A DNA stretch of 10,134 nt from NCBI GenBank assembly GCA_946545765.1, contig CAMNNS010000047.1, positions 1 to 10,134 on the forward strand, written 5' to 3'. Of this stretch, positions 1 to 5,720 are shown in pieces. Numbering within the stretch: the first letter of the stretch is position 1; the number at the start of each line of letters is the position of its first letter. This DNA comes from an uncultured Bacteroidales bacterium (GTDB lineage Bacteria; Bacteroidota; Bacteroidia; Bacteroidales; UBA932). Position numbers and translations under genes: made by a program. The notes beneath the pieces were generated by a model. That model was not told the DNA's origin, did not search any database, and worked only from the letters and a program-made list of their open reading frames with translations.

Positions 1-60
1 TACTGCTACTGCTATTACTGCTACTGCTATTACTGCTACTGCTATTACTGCTACTACTAT
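1..60 (-). repeat. 15-bp tandem repeat encoding NSSSS units
   Basis: Four consecutive 15-bp units (plus strand TACTGCTACTGCTAT) fill 1-60. The first three are identical and the fourth differs by one base. A degenerate Ser/Asn-coding stretch continues to about 100, and the array runs off the left edge, so the copy number is unknown. The unit length is a multiple of three, so copy changes would lengthen or shorten the protein linker without shifting frame. Confidence 0.9.
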
Positions 61-580
61 TGCCACTATTTCTGCTGCTGTTATTATTGCCACTACTTTT
101 GCGATCTTCTCCCTTATCTTCTTTTATAATACTATAATTACCGGTAGAAGAATATGCAACTCTATTCCCTTCTCTTTTTTCTACTATCTTATCGCGATAC
201 AGAACTTCTTCTATAACGATGTAAGGCTCTAACTTTTTATACATCTTTTCATTTACAGAGTAAACTTTTGAAAAATCTTCTTTCCTTTTAAAATAGCCCC
301 CTTTTTCTCTATAATGAATAATAGTAAGTGCTTGTTTCTCAGAGAATCCGAGTAAAATCAAACTGTCCAAAGAAATTTTATTTGGGTTAAAACAGAACAA
401 CTTCTCAACCTTTTTTTGTTCGGGCTGAAGGTCTCTTTTTTTGTTATAAATAAATGTATATACCTGAAAAATAAATAATAATATAATGACAGATATTATC
501 CCGATAGCTTTTCCGTTAGAAATTTTGTCGCCTCTTTCCCCTCTATCACTTCTCGTCTTTTTCTTTTCTCTCTCTTTCAT
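1..580 (-). CDS. Membrane-anchored helix-hairpin-helix (ComEA-like) protein, 3' end off window
   Basis: About 193 codons are visible and the gene continues past the left edge. The N-terminus is very basic (residues 1-24), followed by one membrane segment at about 25-45 (AIGIISVIILLFIFQVYTFIY region). Residues 62-122 match the helix-hairpin-helix module of Bacteroidota ComEA-like proteins: an F-N-P-N start, LGFSEKQA, an HYREKGGYF segment and a closing KLEPYI. Such modules bind DNA without sequence specificity, but here the role is unknown. After about residue 142 the chain becomes Ser/Asn-rich and ends in NSSSS repeats. The start at 580 is chosen because GGGGAG lies 7 nt upstream; an in-frame ATG at 598 is an alternative. 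The gene overlaps the rsmI 3' end by 35 bp and is probably translationally coupled to it. A second module may lie beyond the edge. Confidence 0.8.
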   Translation of the reverse strand, partial: MKEREKKKTRSDRGERGDKISNGKAIGIISVIILLFIFQVYTFIYNKKRDLQPEQKKVEKLFCFNPNKISLDSLILLGFSEKQALTIIHYREKGGYFKRKEDFSKVYSVNEKMYKKLEPYIVIEEVLYRDKIVEKREGNRVAYSSTGNYSIIKEDKGEDRKSSGNNNSSRNSGNSSSSNSSSSNSSSSNSSSS

Positions 581-1316
581 ATTTTTTCTCCCCACCATCT
601 ATCCCTTTTTTCTCTCTATCTCTCTTCCCCTCAATAACTATAACTATTTCACCCTTAGGAGTGTTTACGCTATACCATTCAATTAGTTCGTCTAATGTTC
701 CCCTTTTGTATTCAGAATGAATTTTTGTTAATTCTCTGCAAACTACAATCATTCGGTTCTCTTCTACATACTTTTTTAGTTGTTCCAATGTTTTTATCAA
801 TCTGTATGGAGATTCATATATTATTGTAGTACAATCGTTTTCTGCAATCTCTTTAAGTTTGGTCTCTCTACCTTTTTTGGGTGGCAGAAAACCCTCAAAT
901 GTAAATCGGTCTGTTGGCAATCCCGATGCAGTTAAAGCGGGGACAAATGCCGTTGCCCCGGGTAATGCTTCAACCTCAATCCCTTTTTCTATACACCGTC
1001 TTACTAAAAAGAAACCGGGATCTGAGATAGCAGGTGCTCCAGCATCGCTGATAAGAGCAATATTTTTCCCCATCATAAGTTTCTGACAAACGCTATCTGT
1101 ACTTTTATGTTCGTTGAACTTGTGGTGGCTCTCCATGTGTGTAGTAATCTGATAGTGTTTGAGTAAAAAACTGCTTGTTCTGGTATCTTCTGCCAAAATT
1201 AAATCGACATTTTTTAGGGTGTTTATAGCTCTTAGAGTTATATCTTCTAAATTGCCAATCGGAGTAGGTACCAAATATAACTTTCCGTATTTGTTATTTA
1301 TTGCGTTATTGCTCAT
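546..1316 (-). CDS. rsmI: 16S rRNA (cytidine-1402-2'-O)-methyltransferase RsmI
   Basis: This SAM-dependent enzyme of the tetrapyrrole-methylase fold 2'-O-methylates C1402 in the 30S decoding centre. Family motifs appear in order: VPTPIGNLEDIT (16-27), AEDTR (42-46), ISDAGAPAISDPG (89-101), LPGATAFVPAL (118-128), GFLPPKKGR (142-150), ESPYRL (168-173), CRELTKIHSEYKRG (193-206) and KGEIVIVIEG (221-230). The core ends near residue 230. A lysine/glutamate-rich tail of about 26 residues follows; it overlaps the start of the next gene and is not part of the catalytic fold. The total of 256 residues is shorter than the E. coli enzyme (about 286), which I recall as typical of Bacteroidota. The start at 1316 lies 20 bp after the stop of the acidic-protein gene, so the two are probably cotranscribed. 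Confidence 0.97.
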   Translation of the reverse strand: MSNNAINNKYGKLYLVPTPIGNLEDITLRAINTLKNVDLILAEDTRTSSFLLKHYQITTHMESHHKFNEHKSTDSVCQKLMMGKNIALISDAGAPAISDPGFFLVRRCIEKGIEVEALPGATAFVPALTASGLPTDRFTFEGFLPPKKGRETKLKEIAENDCTTIIYESPYRLIKTLEQLKKYVEENRMIVVCRELTKIHSEYKRGTLDELIEWYSVNTPKGEIVIVIEGKRDREKKGIDGGEKKYERERKEKDEK

Positions 1317-1336
1317 TAGTAATAGTTTATAAGGCT

Positions 1337-2929
1337 CTACTTCCTATATTTTCTCCTAATATACATCATAAAGTTATATACGGTGTCATTAGAAAAGTCC
1401 CACTCTTGGAATCTGTCCATCAGCATCAAAGAGATCTCCTTGAAGTTAGATTTTGAATCAATTTCTTGTATAGTGGTATAGAATTTATCCTCATCTTGAT
1501 TGAATAGCTCGTTGATAAACAGAATTTTATCATTTACGCCCATGGCAGAAATAATATCTGTAATTGGTTCTGCGGGATAATCATATTGCCAATCGTACCA
1601 ATCTAACTCTTGCTTTGCCTCTTTTGCTTCTCCTACTTCTCCTGCCTCTTTTGCCTTATCTTCTGTTCCATTTTCTGATAGTTCTTCTTCTAAAGCTTCT
1701 GTTTTTTCTCCATTTTCTTTTTCTAATTCATCATTACTATCCGATAATTCTTCACTCTCAATTTCTTCATCTTTATTTTCAGAATCTTCTTCTATAGAGA
1801 TATTATCTTGCTCTTTTTCATTATCGCGATTCGTTTCCTCTTCTTCCTCTTCTTCCTCTTCTTCCTCTTGCACAATTGCCTCTTCTAATATTTGCTCTTC
1901 ATCTTGGTTGTAGTTTAATTCTTCCTCGTCTTCTTCCTCAAACAAATATGTATCATCATCTTCTTCTAAATGCAGTTCTTGTATGTCCTCTTCGCGATTA
2001 AATTCTACATATTCTTCTCCCTCATCATTATCGTCATCATCGTTACTCTCGTCATATTCATCATCATCATCAACTTCTTCATCATCTTCACCTTCACCTT
2101 CATCTTCATCTTCACCTTCATCTTCATCTTCATCTTCAACTTCATCAGTTTCTTCTCTTTCTTCTAACTCTTCATTACTATCTGCTAATTCTCCCCCCTC
2201 CATTTCTTTATCTTCAAGCCTTGATATTTCCTCGTTGTCAATTTCTTTATCTTCTGTTTCCTCCTTTCGCTCTTCATCTGTAGTATCTGCTATAATGCTC
2301 TCTTTTTTATCAACTTCTTCTGCTGAACATTCTTTATCTACATTGTTATCTACTTCGGTATCTTCTGGTGACCTCTCTTCCTTATCCCTATCTTCTACAT
2401 CTTTCTCACTTTCTTCTAATTCTTCATCTTTATTTTCATCTTCAATACCTATTTCTACCTCTGCTAATTCTTTTGTATTTTCTCTCTCCTTTATATCTTC
2501 TTCTGATATTGTGATCTTATCTTCTTCAATCTCTTCTACACTAACATTTTGAATCTCATTCTGCACTTCATTCTCTATCTCAATTTCCTCTCTTAGATTT
2601 TCAACTCTTTTTTCTATCAGATTCACATGATTATTTGAACTCTCGTGTTCTCTATTATTTGCTATATCATTATCGTGAGTAGGGGAGTTATTGTTTATAC
2701 TATCTTTAAATGTCTCATCTATCTCTTCTCTGTGTACGACGATATTATTAGATTTATTTTGTTTATCTAATCTATCTATTTTTTCCTCTATATTATCTAA
2801 TCGCGATAAAATATGTTCTATAGATTTTTCTATTTTCTTTAAAGTAGTGTGATTGTCTGATATTTGTGCCGATTCATATTCTTTTAGAAAATTGGCAAAC
2901 TCAGTTAGTATCCCCTTTTTCTCTTCCAT
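1337..2929 (-). CDS. Hyper-acidic low-complexity protein with conserved-looking C-terminal helical domain
   Basis: The 530-residue protein has three parts. Residues 1-60 form a short helical region and a likely coiled coil (LKKIEKSIEHILSRLDNIEEKIDRL). Residues about 110-430 are almost entirely Glu/Asp with scattered Ser, Asn and Lys and are surely disordered; they include a 12-residue poly-Glu run near 354-366 and alternating Glu-Asp/Gly blocks near 262-307. Residues 441-530 form a compact amphipathic domain (GVNDKILFINELFNQDED, then FKEISLMLMDRFQEWDF and a basic end RRKYRK). From memory, this C-terminal pattern occurs in Bacteroidales hypothetical proteins; function unknown. I start at 2929 rather than the longer in-frame ATG at 3103, because the extra 58 residues lie in the promoter region and antisense to tdk, and because a promoter match sits at 2978-3010. 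First gene of the operon with rsmI. Confidence 0.82.
   Translation of the reverse strand: MEEKKGILTEFANFLKEYESAQISDNHTTLKKIEKSIEHILSRLDNIEEKIDRLDKQNKSNNIVVHREEIDETFKDSINNNSPTHDNDIANNREHESSNNHVNLIEKRVENLREEIEIENEVQNEIQNVSVEEIEEDKITISEEDIKERENTKELAEVEIGIEDENKDEELEESEKDVEDRDKEERSPEDTEVDNNVDKECSAEEVDKKESIIADTTDEERKEETEDKEIDNEEISRLEDKEMEGGELADSNEELEEREETDEVEDEDEDEGEDEDEGEGEDDEEVDDDDEYDESNDDDDNDEGEEYVEFNREEDIQELHLEEDDDTYLFEEEDEEELNYNQDEEQILEEAIVQEEEEEEEEEEETNRDNEKEQDNISIEEDSENKDEEIESEELSDSNDELEKENGEKTEALEEELSENGTEDKAKEAGEVGEAKEAKQELDWYDWQYDYPAEPITDIISAMGVNDKILFINELFNQDEDKFYTTIQEIDSKSNFKEISLMLMDRFQEWDFSNDTVYNFMMYIRRKYRK
1835..1867 (-). repeat. 9-bp tandem repeat encoding poly-glutamate
   Basis: Three exact copies of TTCTTCCTC (1841-1849, 1850-1858, 1859-1867) follow a partial unit TTCCTC at 1835. 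On the coding strand they read GAG/GAA codons and give an uninterrupted Glu run. The unit is a multiple of three, so slippage would change only the length of the acidic tract. Confidence 0.85.
2086..2145 (-). repeat. Ten-unit hexamer repeat encoding Glu-Asp/Gly alternation
   Basis: Ten consecutive six-base units of the form CTTCAT, CTTCAC or CTTCAA fill 2086-2145. The coding strand alternates GAA with GAT or GGT, giving E-D-E-D and E-G steps. The variation between CTTCAT and CTTCAC units is itself patterned, which suggests duplication of 12-18 bp blocks as well as single hexamers. Confidence 0.85.
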
Positions 2930-2990
2930 AATTTTTGTAAATTTGTAAAAATTAAAATGGATAATATTTACAAAAAACAAAAATAACAAA
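2930..2990 (+). promoter_or_regulatory. Divergent control region with an 11-bp inverted repeat; possible tdk promoter
   Basis: The 61 bp between the divergent starts are very A/T-rich. A -7-like box TAAATTTG (2938-2945) fits TAnnTTTG for tdk, but no good -33 TTTG lies 19-21 nt upstream. TTTTTGTAAAT (2932-2942) and ATTTACAAAAA (2966-2976) form a perfect 11-bp inverted repeat with a 23-bp spacer. The arms could be a regulator site or simply mirrored promoter and leader elements. tdk has no Shine-Dalgarno, only an A-rich leader. Confidence 0.35.
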
Positions 2991-3010
2991 ATGTTTCTTG
3001 AAAATGCAAA
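2978..3010 (-). promoter_or_regulatory. Putative Bacteroidota-type promoter for the acidic-protein/rsmI operon
   Basis: On the minus strand, TTTG (plus coordinates 3007-3010) and TATTTTTG (2978-2985) are separated by 21 nt. This is a full match to the Bacteroidota consensus TTTG-N19-21-TAnnTTTG. It would place the transcript start near 2971-2973 and give a leader of about 43 nt before the ATG at 2929. The -33 box falls inside the first codons of tdk. Chance matches are more likely in A/T-rich DNA, so this remains a prediction. Confidence 0.5.
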
Positions 3011-3590
3011 ACATTCTGGCTGGATAGAGGTTATTTGTGGCTCTATGTTCTCGGGCAAAACAGAAGAACTTATAAGGCGATTGAAAAGGGCAAATTTTGC
3101 CAATCAAAGGGTGCAAATATTTAAGCCTGCGTTAGATAATAGATATTCTGCTACCGATGTTGTTTCTCATGATAGCAATACTATACAATCTTTATCTGTT
3201 GATTCTTCTCAAAATGTCTTGCTTTATGCAACAGATGTAGATGTTGTGGGGATAGATGAAGTTCAGTTTTTTGACGATGGAATTGTTGATGTTTGTATGT
3301 TGCTTGCCAATAATGGAGTAAGGGTTATTTGTGCAGGATTGGATATGGATTATTTAGGAAATCCTTTTGGACCTGTCCCTGCGTTAATGGCGAGAGCAGA
3401 GCATGTTACAAAAGTCCATGCAATCTGTGTTAAGTGTGGGCAGCCTGCACAACACTCTCATAGATTACCCATTGTACAAGGAGAAGATAAAGATAAACAA
3501 GTCTTAATAGGGGAGCACGACAAATATGAACCCCTCTGCCGCCATTGTTTTAATATAGCATTAGAACAAGAACAAGTAACAAAAAAATAG
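2991..3590 (+). CDS. tdk: Thymidine kinase (class II, zinc-containing)
   Basis: The enzyme phosphorylates thymidine to dTMP with ATP in the salvage pathway. The 199-residue length is normal for the tetrameric bacterial/vertebrate-cytosolic type. The P-loop GSMFSGKT is at 17-24, followed by EELIRRL. The Walker-B-like DEVQFF (89-94) carries the catalytic Glu90. GLDMDYLGNPFGP (116-128) is the family substrate-loop motif. The structural zinc is bound by C146-x-x-C149 and C183-x-x-C186. The lasso region has IGEHDKYEPLCRHC (173-186), with Tyr179 as the expected thymidine-contacting tyrosine. It is the only clear plus-strand gene here. It is divergent from the acidic-protein operon and converges on the RloB-like gene, with 11 bp between the stops and no hairpin terminator in the gap. 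Confidence 0.97.
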   Translation: MFLENAKHSGWIEVICGSMFSGKTEELIRRLKRANFANQRVQIFKPALDNRYSATDVVSHDSNTIQSLSVDSSQNVLLYATDVDVVGIDEVQFFDDGIVDVCMLLANNGVRVICAGLDMDYLGNPFGPVPALMARAEHVTKVHAICVKCGQPAQHSHRLPIVQGEDKDKQVLIGEHDKYEPLCRHCFNIALEQEQVTKK

Positions 3591-3601
3591 ATTGTGGGTT
3601 T

Positions 3602-4366
3602 TTATTCTTTTTTTAACTGCTCTAAGCCATCGCTCACAAAAGGTAGCATCTGTTCTGCCAATTGAAACATCTGGGTTGAAAACAAAGTTGGCAGACCATT
3701 TTCTTCGGTATAGTTTTTCTTTGCATTGGTTATGTTCTGTTCAATTTTAAAGATGGCTTTTGTCGGCTTTAGTCCACCTTTTATTTGATTACTTACCCAA
3801 TTTTTGAAAGAAGAACTAATTTTTAATTTGTCTTGAGGCACTTTAAAATCCACAGGGCGTTCGGATTTTTCAGCATAATACAACCATACTTCAAAGCAGG
3901 AATTACTAATAATTAGTTCAATATTGTTGGCATTGCACTTTTGTTGCATCTCTGGCAAAAAATGTTCAAAATGGTCAACGTCAGTAATAAGAAAATAGTG
4001 GTCTGTGTTTTCTTCACTTGCAGATTCTTGATATTCTTTTGTTTTTTCTACGGCGAACTCTATAATTGACGGTTTGCCTCCTTTCTCAAAGTTGGGATTA
4101 TCATGAAATACTATTCTGATAAAAGGAAATATTTCTGTATTTTTATTAATCAGACTGAAATAGTCTTTTTCTCTTTCCGTTCCACCAGAATAAATGACGA
4201 ACAGTGCTTTCGGAATTTTCGAGGCTTCTGGTTTAGTGTATCTTGAATTTGGTATAGACGAGCTTCCTACATCGTTGAATATTGCAACATCGTTTTTTGT
4301 TACAATACGCTCCTCCGAGGGTTCGATTTCAGGGCAGCCCTTCTGATAGTTTCTGTCTGTTGCCAT
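3602..4366 (-). CDS. rloB: RloB-family protein (TOPRIM-like putative effector of an RloAB/AbiL-type defence module)
   Basis: This 254-residue protein has the order of RloB-family motifs. A hydrophobic strand leads into a GGTE motif and a DYF segment (KALFVIYSGGTEREKDYF, 53-70). LITDVDHF (126-133) holds the acidic pair D129/D131. ISNSCFEVWLYY (153-164) is the family hallmark, usually S-N-P-C-F-E-x-W. RloB proteins, described beside restriction genes in Campylobacter and related to lactococcal AbiLii, are thought to have a TOPRIM-like nuclease fold; the exact activity is not established. Here the first glutamate usually seen in the opening C-E-G motif is Ser60, while T63-E64 are kept. Residues 1-50 are a polar extension, probably disordered. 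The ATG follows the ATPase stop directly (TAA-ATG), so translation is almost certainly coupled. Confidence 0.8.
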   Translation of the reverse strand: MATDRNYQKGCPEIEPSEERIVTKNDVAIFNDVGSSSIPNSRYTKPEASKIPKALFVIYSGGTEREKDYFSLINKNTEIFPFIRIVFHDNPNFEKGGKPSIIEFAVEKTKEYQESASEENTDHYFLITDVDHFEHFLPEMQQKCNANNIELIISNSCFEVWLYYAEKSERPVDFKVPQDKLKISSSFKNWVSNQIKGGLKPTKAIFKIEQNITNAKKNYTEENGLPTLFSTQMFQLAEQMLPFVSDGLEQLKKE

Positions 4367-5662
4367 TTATTCTATGTTTGATATATATGGCACACCGCCA
4401 TAGCGACCTTCCTCGTATCCTTTCCGAATATTCATAGTATTATGAATCTTATAGTCGTTAAATGAAGTCATCACAGAATTACCATTTTCCTTTTCAACCT
4501 TCCACAACTCGTCGGGACGGACCAAACCTTGTTGGTCTTGTAATAAGGTGAGATGAGTGGTACAGATTAATTGTCCTTTCGATTCTATATTGAAAAAGAA
4601 TTTCAATAGGTTATAAATTAGCGTTGGATGCATACTGTTTTCTATTTCATCAATAACAATCACATCGCCTTTGCTTGCATCGTAAAGAGCTGGAATCAGA
4701 GTAAGCAGTCTGACCGTCCCGTCTGACTGGGTTGTAATGTCCATTTTCTTTTTGAAACCATCAACACCCAATTGCTCAAACATAAATTCCTGAACAATCT
4801 GTTCCCCATTTTTCAAGGTAATGTTGAAATTGTTGCGATTATTTGAAAATTCAGATAACCCCGAATTATCTGTTATTGATGCTCTTTGAAGGATTTTTTG
4901 TAATTCGTTCGTCTTTTTTTTATCCAACATCCATTTGTCAATAGGTGTTTCTTCCACTTGTAGAGAATCTGTAATATGCAATTTTGCCAATAGTTTGTTG
5001 GCGAAGTTAAGCAATTGCTTGTTCTTCGACATCATTGCAATCAAAAACGGGGTTTGAGTATTGATAGTTACAATTTTCAGTTCATTTTCAAACCAATTAT
5101 ATACTTTTGAAAGGCTACTATCGCTTATGACTGGATATTGTTTGTTCAGACAAATTATTGAGGAGTTGGGATTCCTTTTCATAAGTTCCTCGGAAAGCTT
5201 GCTATCTGTAGTGGGTGAAACTTTATTGCCGTTTCTTTCAAATATTGTCTCGTCATCTTTTTTACCAATTCCAGACAAATGTAGGTATTCGTTGATTATA
5301 TTCTTCTGAGAATGTTGAATTTCAACACCATAAATATAGTATTTTCCATTGGTAAAGAATTCTATTTCAATCTTTATCGGTTCTTTGTTTGTTTTGACTA
5401 ATTGAAAAAAGAAATCTTTCAAGTCGATTTTGTCAAGAAAACTATCGTCAATAACGAACGCTCTTAGGAACTGTAAAACTTTTACAAAGTTCGACTTGCC
5501 CGCACCGTTTGCCCCATATATCAGTGCATGTTTCAGAAGCGGAATTTGCCCAATCTCATTTATGTGATGTGGGAATATTTCGCGTTTCGGATTAGGAAAC
5601 ATATCAAAATCCGACCGTCTATAAAACGATAGAATGTTTTGAAATGAAACTCTTAGTAACAT
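4367..5662 (-). CDS. rloA: RloA-like AAA/ABC-type ATPase (AAA_15/AAA_21 family)
   Basis: The 431-residue protein is a single-copy SMC/ABC-like ATPase. It opens with LLRVSFQNILSF, the classic first strand of this family. Walker A GANGAGKS is at 50-57, a signature-like QSDGT at 312-316, Walker B DVIVIDEIENSMHP at 333-346 (D338, E339), the H-switch TTH at 368-370, and the family's C-terminal RYGGVPYI at 420-427. The long middle region (about 75-300) is the helical insert where sensing or partner contacts are expected. The start at 5662 is preferred over 5698 because the family begins a few residues before the first strand and the longer version runs across the predicted transcript start. It pairs with the RloB-like gene immediately downstream. 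The closest known logic is RloAB/AbiL, with PARIS (AriA/AriB) as a more distant parallel: an ATPase holding or triggering a toxic effector. Confidence 0.85.
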   Translation of the reverse strand: MLLRVSFQNILSFYRRSDFDMFPNPKREIFPHHINEIGQIPLLKHALIYGANGAGKSNFVKVLQFLRAFVIDDSFLDKIDLKDFFFQLVKTNKEPIKIEIEFFTNGKYYIYGVEIQHSQKNIINEYLHLSGIGKKDDETIFERNGNKVSPTTDSKLSEELMKRNPNSSIICLNKQYPVISDSSLSKVYNWFENELKIVTINTQTPFLIAMMSKNKQLLNFANKLLAKLHITDSLQVEETPIDKWMLDKKKTNELQKILQRASITDNSGLSEFSNNRNNFNITLKNGEQIVQEFMFEQLGVDGFKKKMDITTQSDGTVRLLTLIPALYDASKGDVIVIDEIENSMHPTLIYNLLKFFFNIESKGQLICTTHLTLLQDQQGLVRPDELWKVEKENGNSVMTSFNDYKIHNTMNIRKGYEEGRYGGVPYISNIE

Positions 5663-5687
5663 AAGATTAAATATTTGAATACGACAA

Positions 5688-5720
5688 CAAAGATACAACT
5701 TTTTTATATATCCGTGAAAA
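5688..5720 (-). promoter_or_regulatory. Putative promoter of the rloA-rloB module
   Basis: On the minus strand the -7 box TATCTTTG (5688-5695) matches TAnnTTTG fully. Twenty-one nt upstream is TTTT (5717-5720), one base off the -33 TTTG. The transcript would start near 5682, leaving a leader of about 20 nt with no Shine-Dalgarno before the ATG at 5662. An independent promoter fits a self-contained accessory module. Confidence 0.5.

Noticed and set aside
101..115. HIP1-like GCGATCGC site
   Set aside because: Only GCGATC is present; it does not match the full HIP1 octamer, and the repeated palindrome in this window is the different ATCGCGAT.
1983..2552. Long plus-strand Ser-rich open frame of 189 codons
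   Set aside because: It is the antisense shadow of the GAA/GAT-rich acidic tract: TTC/TCT/TCA codons on the opposite strand cannot make stops. No start context or domain supports it.
2930..3103. 58-codon N-terminal extension of the acidic protein
   Set aside because: It is antisense to tdk codons, crosses the divergent control region and lies across the predicted promoter; its composition is unlike the rest of the protein.
3591..3625. Terminator between the convergent tdk and rloB genes
   Set aside because: T-runs are present on both strands but I found no stable GC-containing stem before them.
3590..5706. Target-site duplication or terminal inverted repeats around the rloAB module
   Set aside because: I compared the A/T-rich bases near both suspected junctions and saw no convincing direct or inverted repeat, and there is no transposase or integrase gene.
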